The notes: generated by a model not told the origin, from the letters alone. A DNA stretch of 64,000 bases from Paenibacillus helianthi (GCF_001909055.1 NZ_LVWI01000045.1:1-64000); one strand, 5' to 3'; shown: positions 1 to 7,189, counted from the stretch's first letter. A program made the numbers and translations.

Positions 1-30
1 CCCGTACCCCCGTACCCCCGTACCCCCGTA
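1..30. repeat. 8-bp tandem repeat at the window edge
   Basis: The unit CCCCCGTA is repeated about 3.75 times up to base 30. The array probably continues to the left, so its true length is unknown. It is the first of several unrelated short tandem arrays in the first 1.6 kb. Confidence 0.85.
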
Positions 31-112
31 ATCCTTAACCATTGAAAACTTCGGCCCTTTACCGGCGAGTTATTTTTCTTTGCTCAGTAGATTCTTCGTA
101 TTCAATTTAGTT

Positions 113-287
113 GGAATTTCTCCATATAAATGCCATGTGCCACCTCTTGAAGGGGTGCTAGTGGGAAAAAGTATACTTAAAACAGCCGAAAATCAAAAGT
201 TCGAGTAAAATGATGCTATTTAAGTTTACTTTTTCCACATAAACGTCCTGAAACTAAATAAATGTACAAAGTAGATTTCCTTTTTCC
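113..287. repeat. Four-box nested-dyad intergenic element, copy A
   Basis: Four 17-nt boxes lie at 113-129 (GGAATTTCTCCATATAA), 164-180 (GGAAAAAGTATACTTAA), 220-236 (TTAAGTTTACTTTTTCC) and 271-287 (GTAGATTTCCTTTTTCC). The first two face left and the last two face right, with spacers of 34, 39 and 34 nt. The inner pair is a 16/17 inverted repeat. The same 175-nt geometry recurs at 17490-17664 and 21664-21838. No gene is seen in 1-639. Besides this element the gap holds only short tandem repeats. Confidence 0.75.
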
Positions 288-459
288 ACCTAATTCTGAG
301 ATTGAATGTTGGCTAATGTTGGCTAAAGGACAAATGCGCTTCACTGTTGATCATTGATTGAACGTGACCGCAGCCTGACAATCGGAGAGCACAAGCAACC
401 GGATAAAGGGGCCCATCTGGTACATAGCATGTAGGTTACTCGAAACATAACCACTGCAG

Positions 460-523
460 CCCGCGAACCCGCGAACCCGCAAACCCGCGAACCCGCAAAC
501 CCGCAAACCCGCAAACCCACAAA
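460..523. repeat. 8-bp tandem repeat, 8 units
   Basis: Eight consecutive 8-bp units of the form CCCGCRAA, the last being CCCACAAA. The array is intergenic and lies downstream of the minus-strand gene that ends at 640. The short reading frames across it are low-complexity artefacts. Confidence 0.9.
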
Positions 524-557
524 CTCGTGCATCCATTGGCGATAGTCCGCCGATAAT

Positions 558-635
558 CAAACTACTAAATAAAACTACTAAATAAAACTACTAAATAAAA
601 CTACTAAATAAAACTACTAAATAAAACTACTTAAT
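558..635. repeat. 13-bp tandem repeat, about 6 units
   Basis: The unit AAAACTACTAAAT is repeated about six times. The first and last units differ slightly. It ends four bases before the stop codon of the minus-strand gene at 640, so it would be the first sequence transcribed past that gene. It has no hairpin potential. Confidence 0.9.
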
Positions 636-639
636 ACAA

Positions 640-1314
640 CTAATGAAAGTACTCCAGAACCCCGTGTACCAGCTGGTAACGGACAATTCTTTGCAGCCCG
701 GCGTCCGGGGAAGGGAGTAGCCAGCCTTTTTCGGTCAGACTGCGAAGTATTCGAATCGCCGTTTTGTAGGTAATATCGAAATGCTCCTCCACATCCAAGG
801 GGCGGATGGGACGTGCCAGTTGAACGGCCAGCCGGATGACCTCCTGCTCCATCAGCTGAACGCGCGATACAGGCGCTTCAGACGGTTGGTATTTACTTAG
901 AACCATACGCAGCAAGGTCATGCAGAGTTCTGGGCGTTGTTCCACATCATCATAGGCAAAAGAAATCACATGGTAGCCCATGGCGTACAGAAATGTTTCA
1001 CGGTTGAGCTCGCTGCAGTATTTCTGCCTGTCCATATCACGCACATGTGACGCAAAGCCTTTGATTTCGATGAGCAGCTTCACATACCCGGGCAGCCAGG
1101 CGAAATCGGCAAAATAGGATCTTCCTCTCCAGTCGGTCACCTCGTATTCGGGATGAAGCCCTGTAAAAGTGCCCCGAAGCGGCCACCAGACATTGCGCAG
1201 GAATAAGGTTTCCGCGTGCTGATGACCTCTCTCCAGCCTTCCCCGCCGTTCTCCCGCAGGTCTGTCCGTCAAATGTCCTTTGATAAATTGCAGATGTGCT
1301 TCTTCAAATATCAA
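640..1314 (-). CDS. PD-(D/E)XK nuclease-like protein with C-terminal winged helix
   Basis: A 224-residue protein that I cannot name. The N-terminal half looks like the Vsr/DUF559 type of PD-(D/E)XK fold: an acidic helix, then ADFAWLPG with Asp about 70, then IEIKG with Glu 83 and Lys 85 on successive strands. The C-terminal 70 residues resemble a winged helix, which suggests DNA binding. Nuclease activity is inferred from the motif only. The longest frame begins at a GTG (1323) that directly abuts its AGGGAGA ribosome site, so translation there is unlikely. The TTG at 1314 has about 10 nt spacing and is preferred. The gene stands alone, follows a terminator, and is surrounded by tandem repeats. 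No methylase or defence partner is linked to it. Confidence 0.7.
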   Translation of the reverse strand: MIFEEAHLQFIKGHLTDRPAGERRGRLERGHQHAETLFLRNVWWPLRGTFTGLHPEYEVTDWRGRSYFADFAWLPGYVKLLIEIKGFASHVRDMDRQKYCSELNRETFLYAMGYHVISFAYDDVEQRPELCMTLLRMVLSKYQPSEAPVSRVQLMEQEVIRLAVQLARPIRPLDVEEHFDITYKTAIRILRSLTEKGWLLPSPDAGLQRIVRYQLVHGVLEYFH

Positions 1315-1342
1315 TAGATTCACTCTCCCTGGAAAAATAGAA

Positions 1343-1380
1343 AACGCCCCGGCTTCCCCTTGGAGGGCAACCGGGACGTT
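1343..1380 (-). terminator. Rho-independent terminator after the methyltransferase gene
   Basis: On the minus strand AACGTCCCGG pairs with CCGGGGCGTT, with one bulge, and a T-rich tract follows. It ends transcription from the methyltransferase gene before the nuclease-like gene. Confidence 0.75.
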
Positions 1381-1400
1381 CTTCGTCTCGCTTCAATAAG

Positions 1401-1472
1401 TATAGGTTAAGCACAAAGTATAGGTCAAACATGAAGTACAGGTTAAGCACGAATTATAGGTCAAACAAGCGG
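1401..1472. repeat. 18-bp degenerate tandem repeat, A-B-A-B
   Basis: Four 18-bp units alternate between a TATAGGTTAAGCAC type and a TATAGGTCAAACA type. This gives a 36-bp higher-order period. The array is intergenic, with no coding or hairpin potential. Confidence 0.8.
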
Positions 1473-1485
1473 ATAGGGCTAAAAC

Positions 1486-1565
1486 AAACACCGCAAACAC
1501 CGCAAACACCGCAAACACCGCAAACACCGCAAACACCGCAAACACCGCAAACACCGCAAACACCG
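1486..1565. repeat. 9-bp tandem repeat, about 9 units
   Basis: The unit AAACACCGC is repeated 8.9 times. It ends one base before the TAG stop codon of the minus-strand methyltransferase gene, so it is the first sequence of that gene's 3' untranslated region. Confidence 0.92.
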
Positions 1566-1566
1566 G

Positions 1567-2391
1567 CTACTTTACCCCAATCCTCATCCGGTAGCTGATC
1601 AGCACAGGCAGTGTCCGGCCTTGGAAAAATTGCTCCACCTTTGCTGTGAAATCTGCAATATCCTGTGCTAGGGCGGCAGGAGCAAGCTTCAGCACGGTTT
1701 GGATACCGCCTTGACTGAGCGTAAGTCCGACATAACGCTGTGCATCGCAGTCCTCCATGTTATGAAACACCATTTCCCGCACATAAGAAAATGCACCGCT
1801 GGCTTTTATTCTGGCTAAATGGCCTGCTTTGTCCCATTTATGCGCCTGTTCGGCTGCGGGTTGTAGCTCGGCCAGCAGATCATCTGCTGCAGCGATCAGC
1901 TGATTGTAGCGAACTTCAATATCCGGCTGCAGGGCAAGCGGCCAATCACAATCATATGCGGCGAATACGCCGCCCGGACACAGACAGCGGGAGATCTCCT
2001 GTAGCGTGCTGGCCGGGTCCATCCAGTGGAACGACTGCGAGCAGGTGATAATGTCTACGCTGCAGGGCGGAAAAGGAAGCTGATTGGAGAACCCCTGGAC
2101 AAACGACAGGGTTTCTGCCCCGCTGCCGAGGAGATGCAGCTTCTCCAGCGCTTTGCCAAGCATATCTGGGTTAGGCTCCACTCCGGTTACGGCATCCGCG
2201 GCATCCTTCCATAGAAAGGTGGACAGCCCGGTTCCACAGCCCACATCGGCCACCCGTGAAGGCCTGCGGCCCAGGTAATTGGTCAGCAGCCCGGTCACGA
2301 TGGGCGGAGCTTCGGGCCGGTAGCGGTCGTAGTCGTCCTGATACCCCAGGAACCGTTCAATATTAGGCTTGCTGTTGCCGGTAGGGATCAT
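1567..2391 (-). CDS. Class I SAM-dependent methyltransferase
   Basis: A 274-residue methyltransferase of the Methyltransf_11 type. Motif I reads VADVGCGTG at residues 47-55. GVEPNPDML (motif II) and a SFHWMD segment follow in order, as in small-molecule methyltransferases of the UbiE/BioC/Tam group. The substrate is not evident. The open frame extends 23 codons upstream, but GAGGAGG lies 11 nt before the ATG at 2391, so that ATG is the chosen start. The gene appears monocistronic. A 9-bp tandem repeat abuts its stop codon, and a terminator lies further downstream. Confidence 0.85.
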   Translation of the reverse strand: MIPTGNSKPNIERFLGYQDDYDRYRPEAPPIVTGLLTNYLGRRPSRVADVGCGTGLSTFLWKDAADAVTGVEPNPDMLGKALEKLHLLGSGAETLSFVQGFSNQLPFPPCSVDIITCSQSFHWMDPASTLQEISRCLCPGGVFAAYDCDWPLALQPDIEVRYNQLIAAADDLLAELQPAAEQAHKWDKAGHLARIKASGAFSYVREMVFHNMEDCDAQRYVGLTLSQGGIQTVLKLAPAALAQDIADFTAKVEQFFQGRTLPVLISYRMRIGVK

Positions 2392-2661
2392 ATAATCAAA
2401 AACCTCCTCGCAAATGCTGGTCAATACTTCTATTGTAAGGAGTCTAAGACGCCATGCCAAATGGCAGGGAGAGAAATGAAGCTGATTTCCCAGCGTTTAT
2501 GCCGGACAAATGTTAGAGTACAGTGAACGTGAGCGTGTACGAGTATGAGTACGTATACGGGTGCGGGTGCTAGATTGCCAGCATAAAAATCGTTTGTAGC
2601 CGGCAAATACCCAAGCCTCGGCTTGCAGTATAGGATTAGTAGTCATACAGCCGTCAGGTTA

Positions 2662-2709
2662 TAAAATAAGCCGGCTCCCGTAGCGTTGACACGCGGTCCG
2701 GGAGCCGGC
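2662..2709 (-). terminator. Rho-independent terminator of the mqnB-mqnD operon
   Basis: An 11-bp perfect stem (GCCGGCTCCCG at 2670-2680 with its complement at 2699-2709). On the minus strand it is followed by TTATTTTAT. It lies just downstream of the mqnD stop codon. The rest of the 2392-2727 gap holds GT-rich low-complexity sequence and no gene. Confidence 0.85.
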
Positions 2710-2727
2710 AGGGATGTTGTCTGTACG

Positions 2728-3579
2728 CTACCGCAGCAGCGAGGGGTCAACCGCCGGAACTAAACCTTCGGCGGCAGCGCGGTTTAGCAGCGCTGAAATT
2801 GCGGCGTAGCCGTCGTCTCCGAGGTTCATCGTGAACTCATTGACATAAAGATCAATGTGCGACTTGGCGACCTCCGGCGAGAGCTCCTGGGCATGGTCCA
2901 GCACATATTCTCTGGAATCGGTGGGGTGATCCCACGCATACTGCAGTGAGCTGCGGACCCAGCCGGTAATGGCCTCATGGTCCAGGTCGCGGCGGGCGAT
3001 AATTGCACCAAGCGGTATGGGCAGCCCGGTATCGCTCTCCCACCAGCTGCCCAGATCGGTCAGCAGGTTCAGGCCATAGGACGGATAAGTGAAGCGGGCT
3101 TCATGAATCACGAGCCCTGCATCGATCTGCCCGTCACGTACCGCAGGCATGATCTCGTCGAAGGGCAGGACGACAATCTCGGCTGGGCCGCCCGGCACCT
3201 GCTGTGCCGCCCATAGCCGGAACAGCAGATAGGCGGTCGAGCGCTCACTGGGAACGGCGATACGGCGTCCCGACAGTTCACGCGGATGCTTGATAGCGCC
3301 AGCGCCCTTGCGGGTCAGAACCAGCGGGCCGCAGCCCCGGCCAAGAGCGCCGCCGCAGGGCAGCAGCTTGTACTTCTCCAGCACCCAGGGGAGCGCAGCG
3401 AAGGAGATTTTGAGCACCTCCGGTCCGGTGCCATCCGCAGCCAATCCGTTGGTGATATCGATATCGGCAAACGTTACATTCAGCTTGGGCGCATCCGGAA
3501 CTAAGCCATGAGCCCAGGCATGAAATACGAAAGTATCATTAGGACAAGGGGAAAAAGCTATATTCAGCTCTGTTGACAT
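2728..3579 (-). CDS. mqnD: 1,4-dihydroxy-6-naphthoate synthase MqnD
   Basis: A 283-residue cytoplasmic enzyme of the futalosine route to menaquinone. It converts cyclic dehypoxanthinylfutalosine to 1,4-dihydroxy-6-naphthoate. The diagnostic N-terminal motif SPCPNDTFVFHAW lies at residues 9-21, and the protein has the periplasmic-binding-protein-like MqnA/MqnD fold with normal family length. Its ATG shares a base with the TAA of mqnB (TAATG), so translation is probably coupled. GGAGGTG provides a ribosome site inside the end of mqnB. mqnA, mqnC and mqnE are not in the window. Confidence 0.93.
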   Translation of the reverse strand: MSTELNIAFSPCPNDTFVFHAWAHGLVPDAPKLNVTFADIDITNGLAADGTGPEVLKISFAALPWVLEKYKLLPCGGALGRGCGPLVLTRKGAGAIKHPRELSGRRIAVPSERSTAYLLFRLWAAQQVPGGPAEIVVLPFDEIMPAVRDGQIDAGLVIHEARFTYPSYGLNLLTDLGSWWESDTGLPIPLGAIIARRDLDHEAITGWVRSSLQYAWDHPTDSREYVLDHAQELSPEVAKSHIDLYVNEFTMNLGDDGYAAISALLNRAAAEGLVPAVDPSLLR

Positions 3580-4283
3580 TACAGCACCTCCAGTAGTATA
3601 GCGGCTGCTGCCGCGAGCGCATCGAGCGCTTCAGGGATTTTCCACGCGGCCCGGTCACGCGGGCCGACCGGGTTCGAGATCGCGCGCAGCTCCAGCGCCG
3701 CGATCCCGAAGCGCTGGGCGGCCACGGCAACCCCGTGGCCTTCCATCGCTTCCGCCGCCGCCTCCGGATGGCGCGCGGCCAGAACGGCGGCCGTCCCGGC
3801 GGTGCCGGTCGCCGTCGACACGGTAAGCACGATTCCCGTGCTTACCGCAAGTCCGGCCGCTGCCAGCGCGGCCGCAAGAGCCTGCACCGTGCCGCTATCA
3901 GCCGGCACGGACACGCTGCCGAAGCCAAGCTCGGCAGCGCTGCGGAAGCCCTCCGGCGTCTCTGCGCCGAGGGCCGCGTCAAGCATCTCGCTGGCGACGA
4001 CCAGCGAGCCTACGGGCGCACGGCCCGGGAAGCCGCCGCCGATCCCGGCGCTGATGACGCAGCCGTAGTTCCCGGCTGCCAGAGCAGCGGCGGTTCCAGC
4101 CGCCGCTGCGGCGGTGCCGGCGCCCGCCGCGATGACATGGAACCTGCTGCTGCCCTTCAGGCCGCGCAGGACCGCGTCCTGCTCTGCTGCAACTGCCGTC
4201 ACGATCAGGATGCGCGGAGCGTCAGGTAGAAGCCCTGCTTCACCGTGCGGGCCTGGAGCTTGTCTATCGAATGCTTCCATCAT
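3579..4283 (-). CDS. mqnB: Futalosine hydrolase MqnB
   Basis: A 234-residue nucleoside-phosphorylase-fold enzyme. It removes hypoxanthine from futalosine, or adenine from aminofutalosine, in menaquinone synthesis. ISAGIGGG lies at 78-85, AMEGHG at 179-184 and RAISNPVGPRDR at 200-211, matching the substrate-binding and catalytic segments of the MTAN/futalosine hydrolase family. The interior is very Ala-rich and GC-rich, which produces long spurious reading frames on the other strand. Two adjacent ATGs (4283 and 4280) follow GAAGGAGG at 4 and 7 nt, and either may serve. It is the first gene of a two-gene operon with mqnD. Confidence 0.9.
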   Translation of the reverse strand: MMEAFDRQAPGPHGEAGLLPDAPRILIVTAVAAEQDAVLRGLKGSSRFHVIAAGAGTAAAAAGTAAALAAGNYGCVISAGIGGGFPGRAPVGSLVVASEMLDAALGAETPEGFRSAAELGFGSVSVPADSGTVQALAAALAAAGLAVSTGIVLTVSTATGTAGTAAVLAARHPEAAAEAMEGHGVAVAAQRFGIAALELRAISNPVGPRDRAAWKIPEALDALAAAAAILLEVL

Positions 4284-4430
4284 CCAGCCTCCTTCTATAA
4301 GAAGTCACTTTACTATAAGCATAAGTTCAGCGGATCAATATCCAAGGCTTCAGCCGGCTTTTCCAAGGAAAAGGATACGCCGTTTTTAGAGGCAGGTCAA
4401 ACCGCGGTGATTTATTTTTTGCAGAAGGTG

Positions 4431-4459
4431 TTGACAAGTGATCTGGATTGGATTATATT
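4431..4459 (+). promoter_or_regulatory. SigA-type promoter of mhqR
   Basis: TTGACA at 4431-4436, a 17-nt spacer, then TATATT at 4454-4459. This is close to consensus. The start site would fall inside the adjacent operator at 4460-4477. Confidence 0.8.
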
Positions 4460-4477
4460 TATCTTAACTTAAAGATG
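4460..4477. promoter_or_regulatory. Candidate MhqR operator upstream of mhqR
   Basis: TATCTTAACTTAAAGATG is an imperfect dyad. It matches 15 of 18 positions of the perfect palindrome at 5121-5138. It overlaps the expected transcription start, which fits autorepression. A further TTAAAGAT half-site lies 17 nt downstream. Confidence 0.7.
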
Positions 4478-4521
4478 TTTAATTTAAAGATAAACGAAAA
4501 AGTGATGGGAGGTGAACAAGG

Positions 4522-4992
4522 ATGAGTGATTCCAAGGAGACATTAAGCATAGCGGCCGATAGAGAGGCTGCAGATCAGGCAGCATCGCTGAAACTGTTCG
4601 TTGTCCTGTCTAAGGCGTATAAGAGCCTGATGGATCAGGCGGTGAAGGATATGAAGAGCCACGGGCTCGCTTCGGCGGAGTTTATGGTGCTGGAGGTGCT
4701 GTATCACAGAACCCGGATTCCATTGCAGCAGATCGGCGAGAAGATCCTTGTCACCAGCGGCAGTATTACTTATAACATCGATAAGCTGGAGAAGAGGGGA
4801 TTGTTGAAGCGTGTTCCCTGCAGCGAGGACCGGCGCGTAACTTACGCAGAGATTACGGATGCGGGACGCGAATTGTTCGATGATATTTTCCCCCGTCATG
4901 TCCATTCCATTCATAGTATGATGGGTGGTCTGAACGGAGAAGAGAAGGATCAGGCCATTCAACTGCTGAAGAAGCTTGGCAAAGGCGTATAG
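4522..4992 (+). CDS. mhqR: MarR-family repressor, MhqR-like
   Basis: A 156-residue MarR-type winged-helix regulator. The recognition region (IPLQQIGEKILVTSGSITYNI) and the wing (RVPCSEDRRVTYAEIT) are typical. Its immediate neighbours are homologues of the Bacillus subtilis MhqR regulon: a DoxX protein, an extradiol dioxygenase and an MhqD-type esterase. The same dyad lies in front of both transcription units, so it probably represses itself and that operon until quinones or other electrophiles inactivate it. GGGAGGTG lies about 9 nt before the ATG. The single Cys in the wing could be a redox sensor, which is inference. Confidence 0.85.
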   Translation: MSDSKETLSIAADREAADQAASLKLFVVLSKAYKSLMDQAVKDMKSHGLASAEFMVLEVLYHRTRIPLQQIGEKILVTSGSITYNIDKLEKRGLLKRVPCSEDRRVTYAEITDAGRELFDDIFPRHVHSIHSMMGGLNGEEKDQAIQLLKKLGKGV

Positions 4993-5040
4993 ACAAAAGG
5001 CATCTGACAGCAGGTAGAGTAGCAGATACGCCTTGCCAAG
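4975..5040 (+). other. Long inverted repeat spanning the mhqR stop codon
   Basis: CTTGGCAAAGGCGTAT (4975-4990) is complementary to 5026-5040 except for one bulged A. The loop is 35 nt. The left arm is the last five codons of mhqR. No U-tract follows, so it is not a standard terminator. It could stabilise or attenuate the transcript between mhqR and the downstream operon. Confidence 0.65.
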
Positions 5041-5120
5041 GAATAGCGGAGGAACAACCTCATTGTATAAGAAAGCAGAGTTCGTCAGGAACAACAGCAA
5101 GACCAAAAATTTTTACCTAA

Positions 5121-5138
5121 TATCTTAACGTTAAGATA
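5121..5138. promoter_or_regulatory. Perfect 18-bp palindrome, candidate MhqR operator of the detox operon
   Basis: TATCTTAACGTTAAGATA is a perfect palindrome 31 nt upstream of the DoxX start codon. It resembles the dyad in front of mhqR. I assign it to MhqR from context and similarity. Confidence 0.8.
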
Positions 5139-5169
5139 ATTAAAACAAAGAGAATGGAGCGTGTTTAAA

Positions 5170-5571
5170 ATGGTTAGTGTAGGTTTATTGTTGATGAGAT
5201 TGGTTATCGGGATTGCGTTTATCGGGCATGGTTCACAGAAGCTGTTCGGCTGGTTCGGCGGCTATGGTCCAAAAGGGACCGGTGGCTGGATGGAGTCAAT
5301 TGGGATTAAGCCTGGGGTACTGATGGCGGTGTTGGCCGGACTGATGGAGCTTGTCGGAGGTTTGCTGTTCGCAGCCGGGCTGCTGACACCTCTGGCTGCC
5401 GTACTGATTGCCGCAGCTATGCTGGGCGCCATTGTTAAGGTACATGCTCCGAATGGCTTTTGGTCCACAGCGAATGGTATCGAGTTCCCTCTGACGCTAC
5501 TGGTGGTTGCGGTGGGTGTTGCACTGGCCGGACCGGGATCGATCTCGCTGGACGCGTTGTTCTTTAACTGA
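5170..5571 (+). CDS. mhqP: DoxX-family membrane protein, MhqP-like
   Basis: A 133-residue integral membrane protein of the DoxX family with four predicted helices. The typical motif GHGSQKLFGWFGG lies near residues 19-31. In B. subtilis the related MhqP is encoded with the hydroquinone dioxygenase MhqO and controlled by MhqR. The function of DoxX proteins is still loosely defined, with a link to quinone or thiol stress. The frame opens at a GTG (5161) that sits one base from its GGAG, so the ATG at 5170 with 10 nt spacing is chosen. It is the first gene of a three-gene operon behind the palindrome at 5121. Confidence 0.85.
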   Translation: MVSVGLLLMRLVIGIAFIGHGSQKLFGWFGGYGPKGTGGWMESIGIKPGVLMAVLAGLMELVGGLLFAAGLLTPLAAVLIAAAMLGAIVKVHAPNGFWSTANGIEFPLTLLVVAVGVALAGPGSISLDALFFN

Positions 5572-5621
5572 TTTTCGCTGAAACATCATTCTTGCACATA
5601 ACATTTCAGGAGGTAATTATA

Positions 5622-6572
5622 ATGACTATGCAAACTCAAGGTATTCACCATATTACTGCTTTTGTTGGAGACGTACAGCGCAATGCTGATTTCTATGCCG
5701 GAATTCTCGGACTGCGCCTTGTGAAAAAAACCATCAATTTCGATGCTCCCGAGGTATATCACCTCTATTTCGGAAATGAACAGGGTGCGCCTGGCACAAT
5801 CATTACGTTCTTCCCCTGGTCTGAGGGCCGCAAAGGCCGCATCGGCGGCGGTCAGGTGGGTGTAACCACTTATGCAGTGCCGGTAGGCTCCATGGAATTC
5901 TGGAAGCAGCGCCTGGCTGCTTATCAGATCCCGGTGACCGAAGTCAGCCGGATTGGCGAGTCTTACCTCTCGTTTGCTGATTTCGACGGATTGCGGATTG
6001 AACTTGTTGAACGTGAAGAAGGGGCGCCAAGCACATGGTCCTTTGGCGGTGTGACGCCTGAGCATGCCATCAAAGGGTTCGGCGGTGCCGTTCTCTACAG
6101 TACAGATCCGGAAAAAACAGCAGATACCCTGTCCCGTACACTCGGCCTCGAGCGCATTGCTGAAGGTGACGGATACATCCGCTACCAATCGACCGGCGAT
6201 CTGGGCAACATCATTGATTTGAAGGCAACGCCGGTTCCGCACGGAGCAGGAGGCACGGGTACGGTCCATCACATCGCATGGCGGGCCAAAGATGATGCCG
6301 AGCATCTGGAATGGGGCCGTCACGTGCAGAGCCATGGCTATCAGCCGACGCCGGTGCAGGACCGCCAGTACTTCAACGCTATTTACTTCCGTGAGGAAGG
6401 CGGAATTCTTTTCGAGATCGCAACCGATCCTCCAGGCTTTGCCCGTGATGAAGCACCGGATGCGCTGGGACAGAAGCTGATGCTTCCCGCCTGGTTCGAG
6501 CCGCACCGTGCGGTGATCGAAGAGAACCTGACGCCTTTTGAAGTCCGCGAAATCGAGGTGAACCAGGGATGA
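5622..6572 (+). CDS. Ring-cleaving extradiol dioxygenase, MhqA/MhqE/MhqO family
   Basis: A 316-residue VOC-fold enzyme with two glyoxalase-like modules. Likely metal ligands are His in GIHHITAF (residues 7-14), His in TVHHIAW (214-220) and Glu 265 in GILFEIATDPPGF. Length and motifs match the Bacillus hydroquinone dioxygenases MhqA, MhqE and MhqO, which open the ring of hydroquinones. I cannot decide between these paralogues. AGGAGGT precedes the ATG at 5622, ten codons inside the longest frame. The stop codon overlaps the next start (ATGA), so it is translationally coupled to the esterase. Confidence 0.9.
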   Translation: MTMQTQGIHHITAFVGDVQRNADFYAGILGLRLVKKTINFDAPEVYHLYFGNEQGAPGTIITFFPWSEGRKGRIGGGQVGVTTYAVPVGSMEFWKQRLAAYQIPVTEVSRIGESYLSFADFDGLRIELVEREEGAPSTWSFGGVTPEHAIKGFGGAVLYSTDPEKTADTLSRTLGLERIAEGDGYIRYQSTGDLGNIIDLKATPVPHGAGGTGTVHHIAWRAKDDAEHLEWGRHVQSHGYQPTPVQDRQYFNAIYFREEGGILFEIATDPPGFARDEAPDALGQKLMLPAWFEPHRAVIEENLTPFEVREIEVNQG

Positions 6573-7189
6573 TTCATATCTTCCGTAAAGGCACCGATGA
6601 TCGCTTGCCGACATTAGTCTTGTTCCATGGTACAGGCGGCAATGAACAGGATCTGCTACCGCTGGCTGAACTGCTGGCCTCTGGTGCTTCGGTGCTGGGT
6701 ATCCGGGGGAATGTGCTGGAGAATGGCATGCCGCGTTATTTCCGGCGGCTGGCTGAAGGCATCTTCGATGAGGAGGACCTGATCTTCCGCACCCATGAGG
6801 TTAAGCAGTTTTTGGATGAGGCAGCGGCAAAGTATGGTTTTGATTCCGGCAATCTGGTGGCTGTAGGGTACTCCAACGGTGCAAATATCGCCGGCAGCCT
6901 GCTGTTCCACTACGGAAGTATCTTCCGTTCCGCTGTGCTGCTGCATCCGATGGTACCGCTGCGCGGGGTGAACCTGCCATCCTTGAAGGATGTTGCGGTG
7001 TTCATCGGAGCAGGCACAAATGATCCGATCATCCGCGCGGAGGAAACCGGGGAACTCGAATCTCTGCTGCGGGAGGCAGGTGCAGAGGTAACCATGCATT
7101 GGGGCAATCAGGGTCACCGCCTCAGCTCAGCCGAAGCTGAAAGTGCCCGTGATTGGCTGAAACAGCAAAGTAATTTCCGCCAAGTCTGA
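6569..7189 (+). CDS. mhqD: MhqD-like alpha/beta-hydrolase (carboxylesterase)
   Basis: A 206-residue hydrolase of the phospholipase/carboxylesterase family. It has HGTGGNE (oxyanion region, 20-26), the nucleophile Ser 102 in GYSNG, Asp 152 in GTNDP and His 183 in GHRLS. B. subtilis MhqD belongs to the MhqR regulon next to a dioxygenase, as here. It is thought to act on products of quinone ring cleavage, but its true substrate is not settled. It is the last gene of the operon, followed by a strong terminator. Confidence 0.88.
   Translation: MIHIFRKGTDDRLPTLVLFHGTGGNEQDLLPLAELLASGASVLGIRGNVLENGMPRYFRRLAEGIFDEEDLIFRTHEVKQFLDEAAAKYGFDSGNLVAVGYSNGANIAGSLLFHYGSIFRSAVLLHPMVPLRGVNLPSLKDVAVFIGAGTNDPIIRAEETGELESLLREAGAEVTMHWGNQGHRLSSAEAESARDWLKQQSNFRQV

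Noticed and set aside
460..1566. CRISPR array
   Set aside because: Repeat units are only 8-18 bp, directly adjacent, and without unique spacers. No cas genes are near.
640..2391. Restriction-modification or other defence pair (nuclease-like plus methyltransferase)
   Set aside because: The methyltransferase has a small-molecule Methyltransf_11 fold without a DNA-methylase catalytic motif. A terminator separates the two genes.
3735..4229. 164-codon plus-strand open frame across mqnB
   Set aside because: The Ala/Gly-rich GC content of mqnB removes stop codons on the opposite strand. The Arg/Gly-rich product is an artefact.
5586..6614. 342-codon open frame antisense to the dioxygenase gene
   Set aside because: It mirrors a well-supported VOC dioxygenase with a ribosome site and operon overlap. 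The antisense product has no recognisable motif and no ribosome site.
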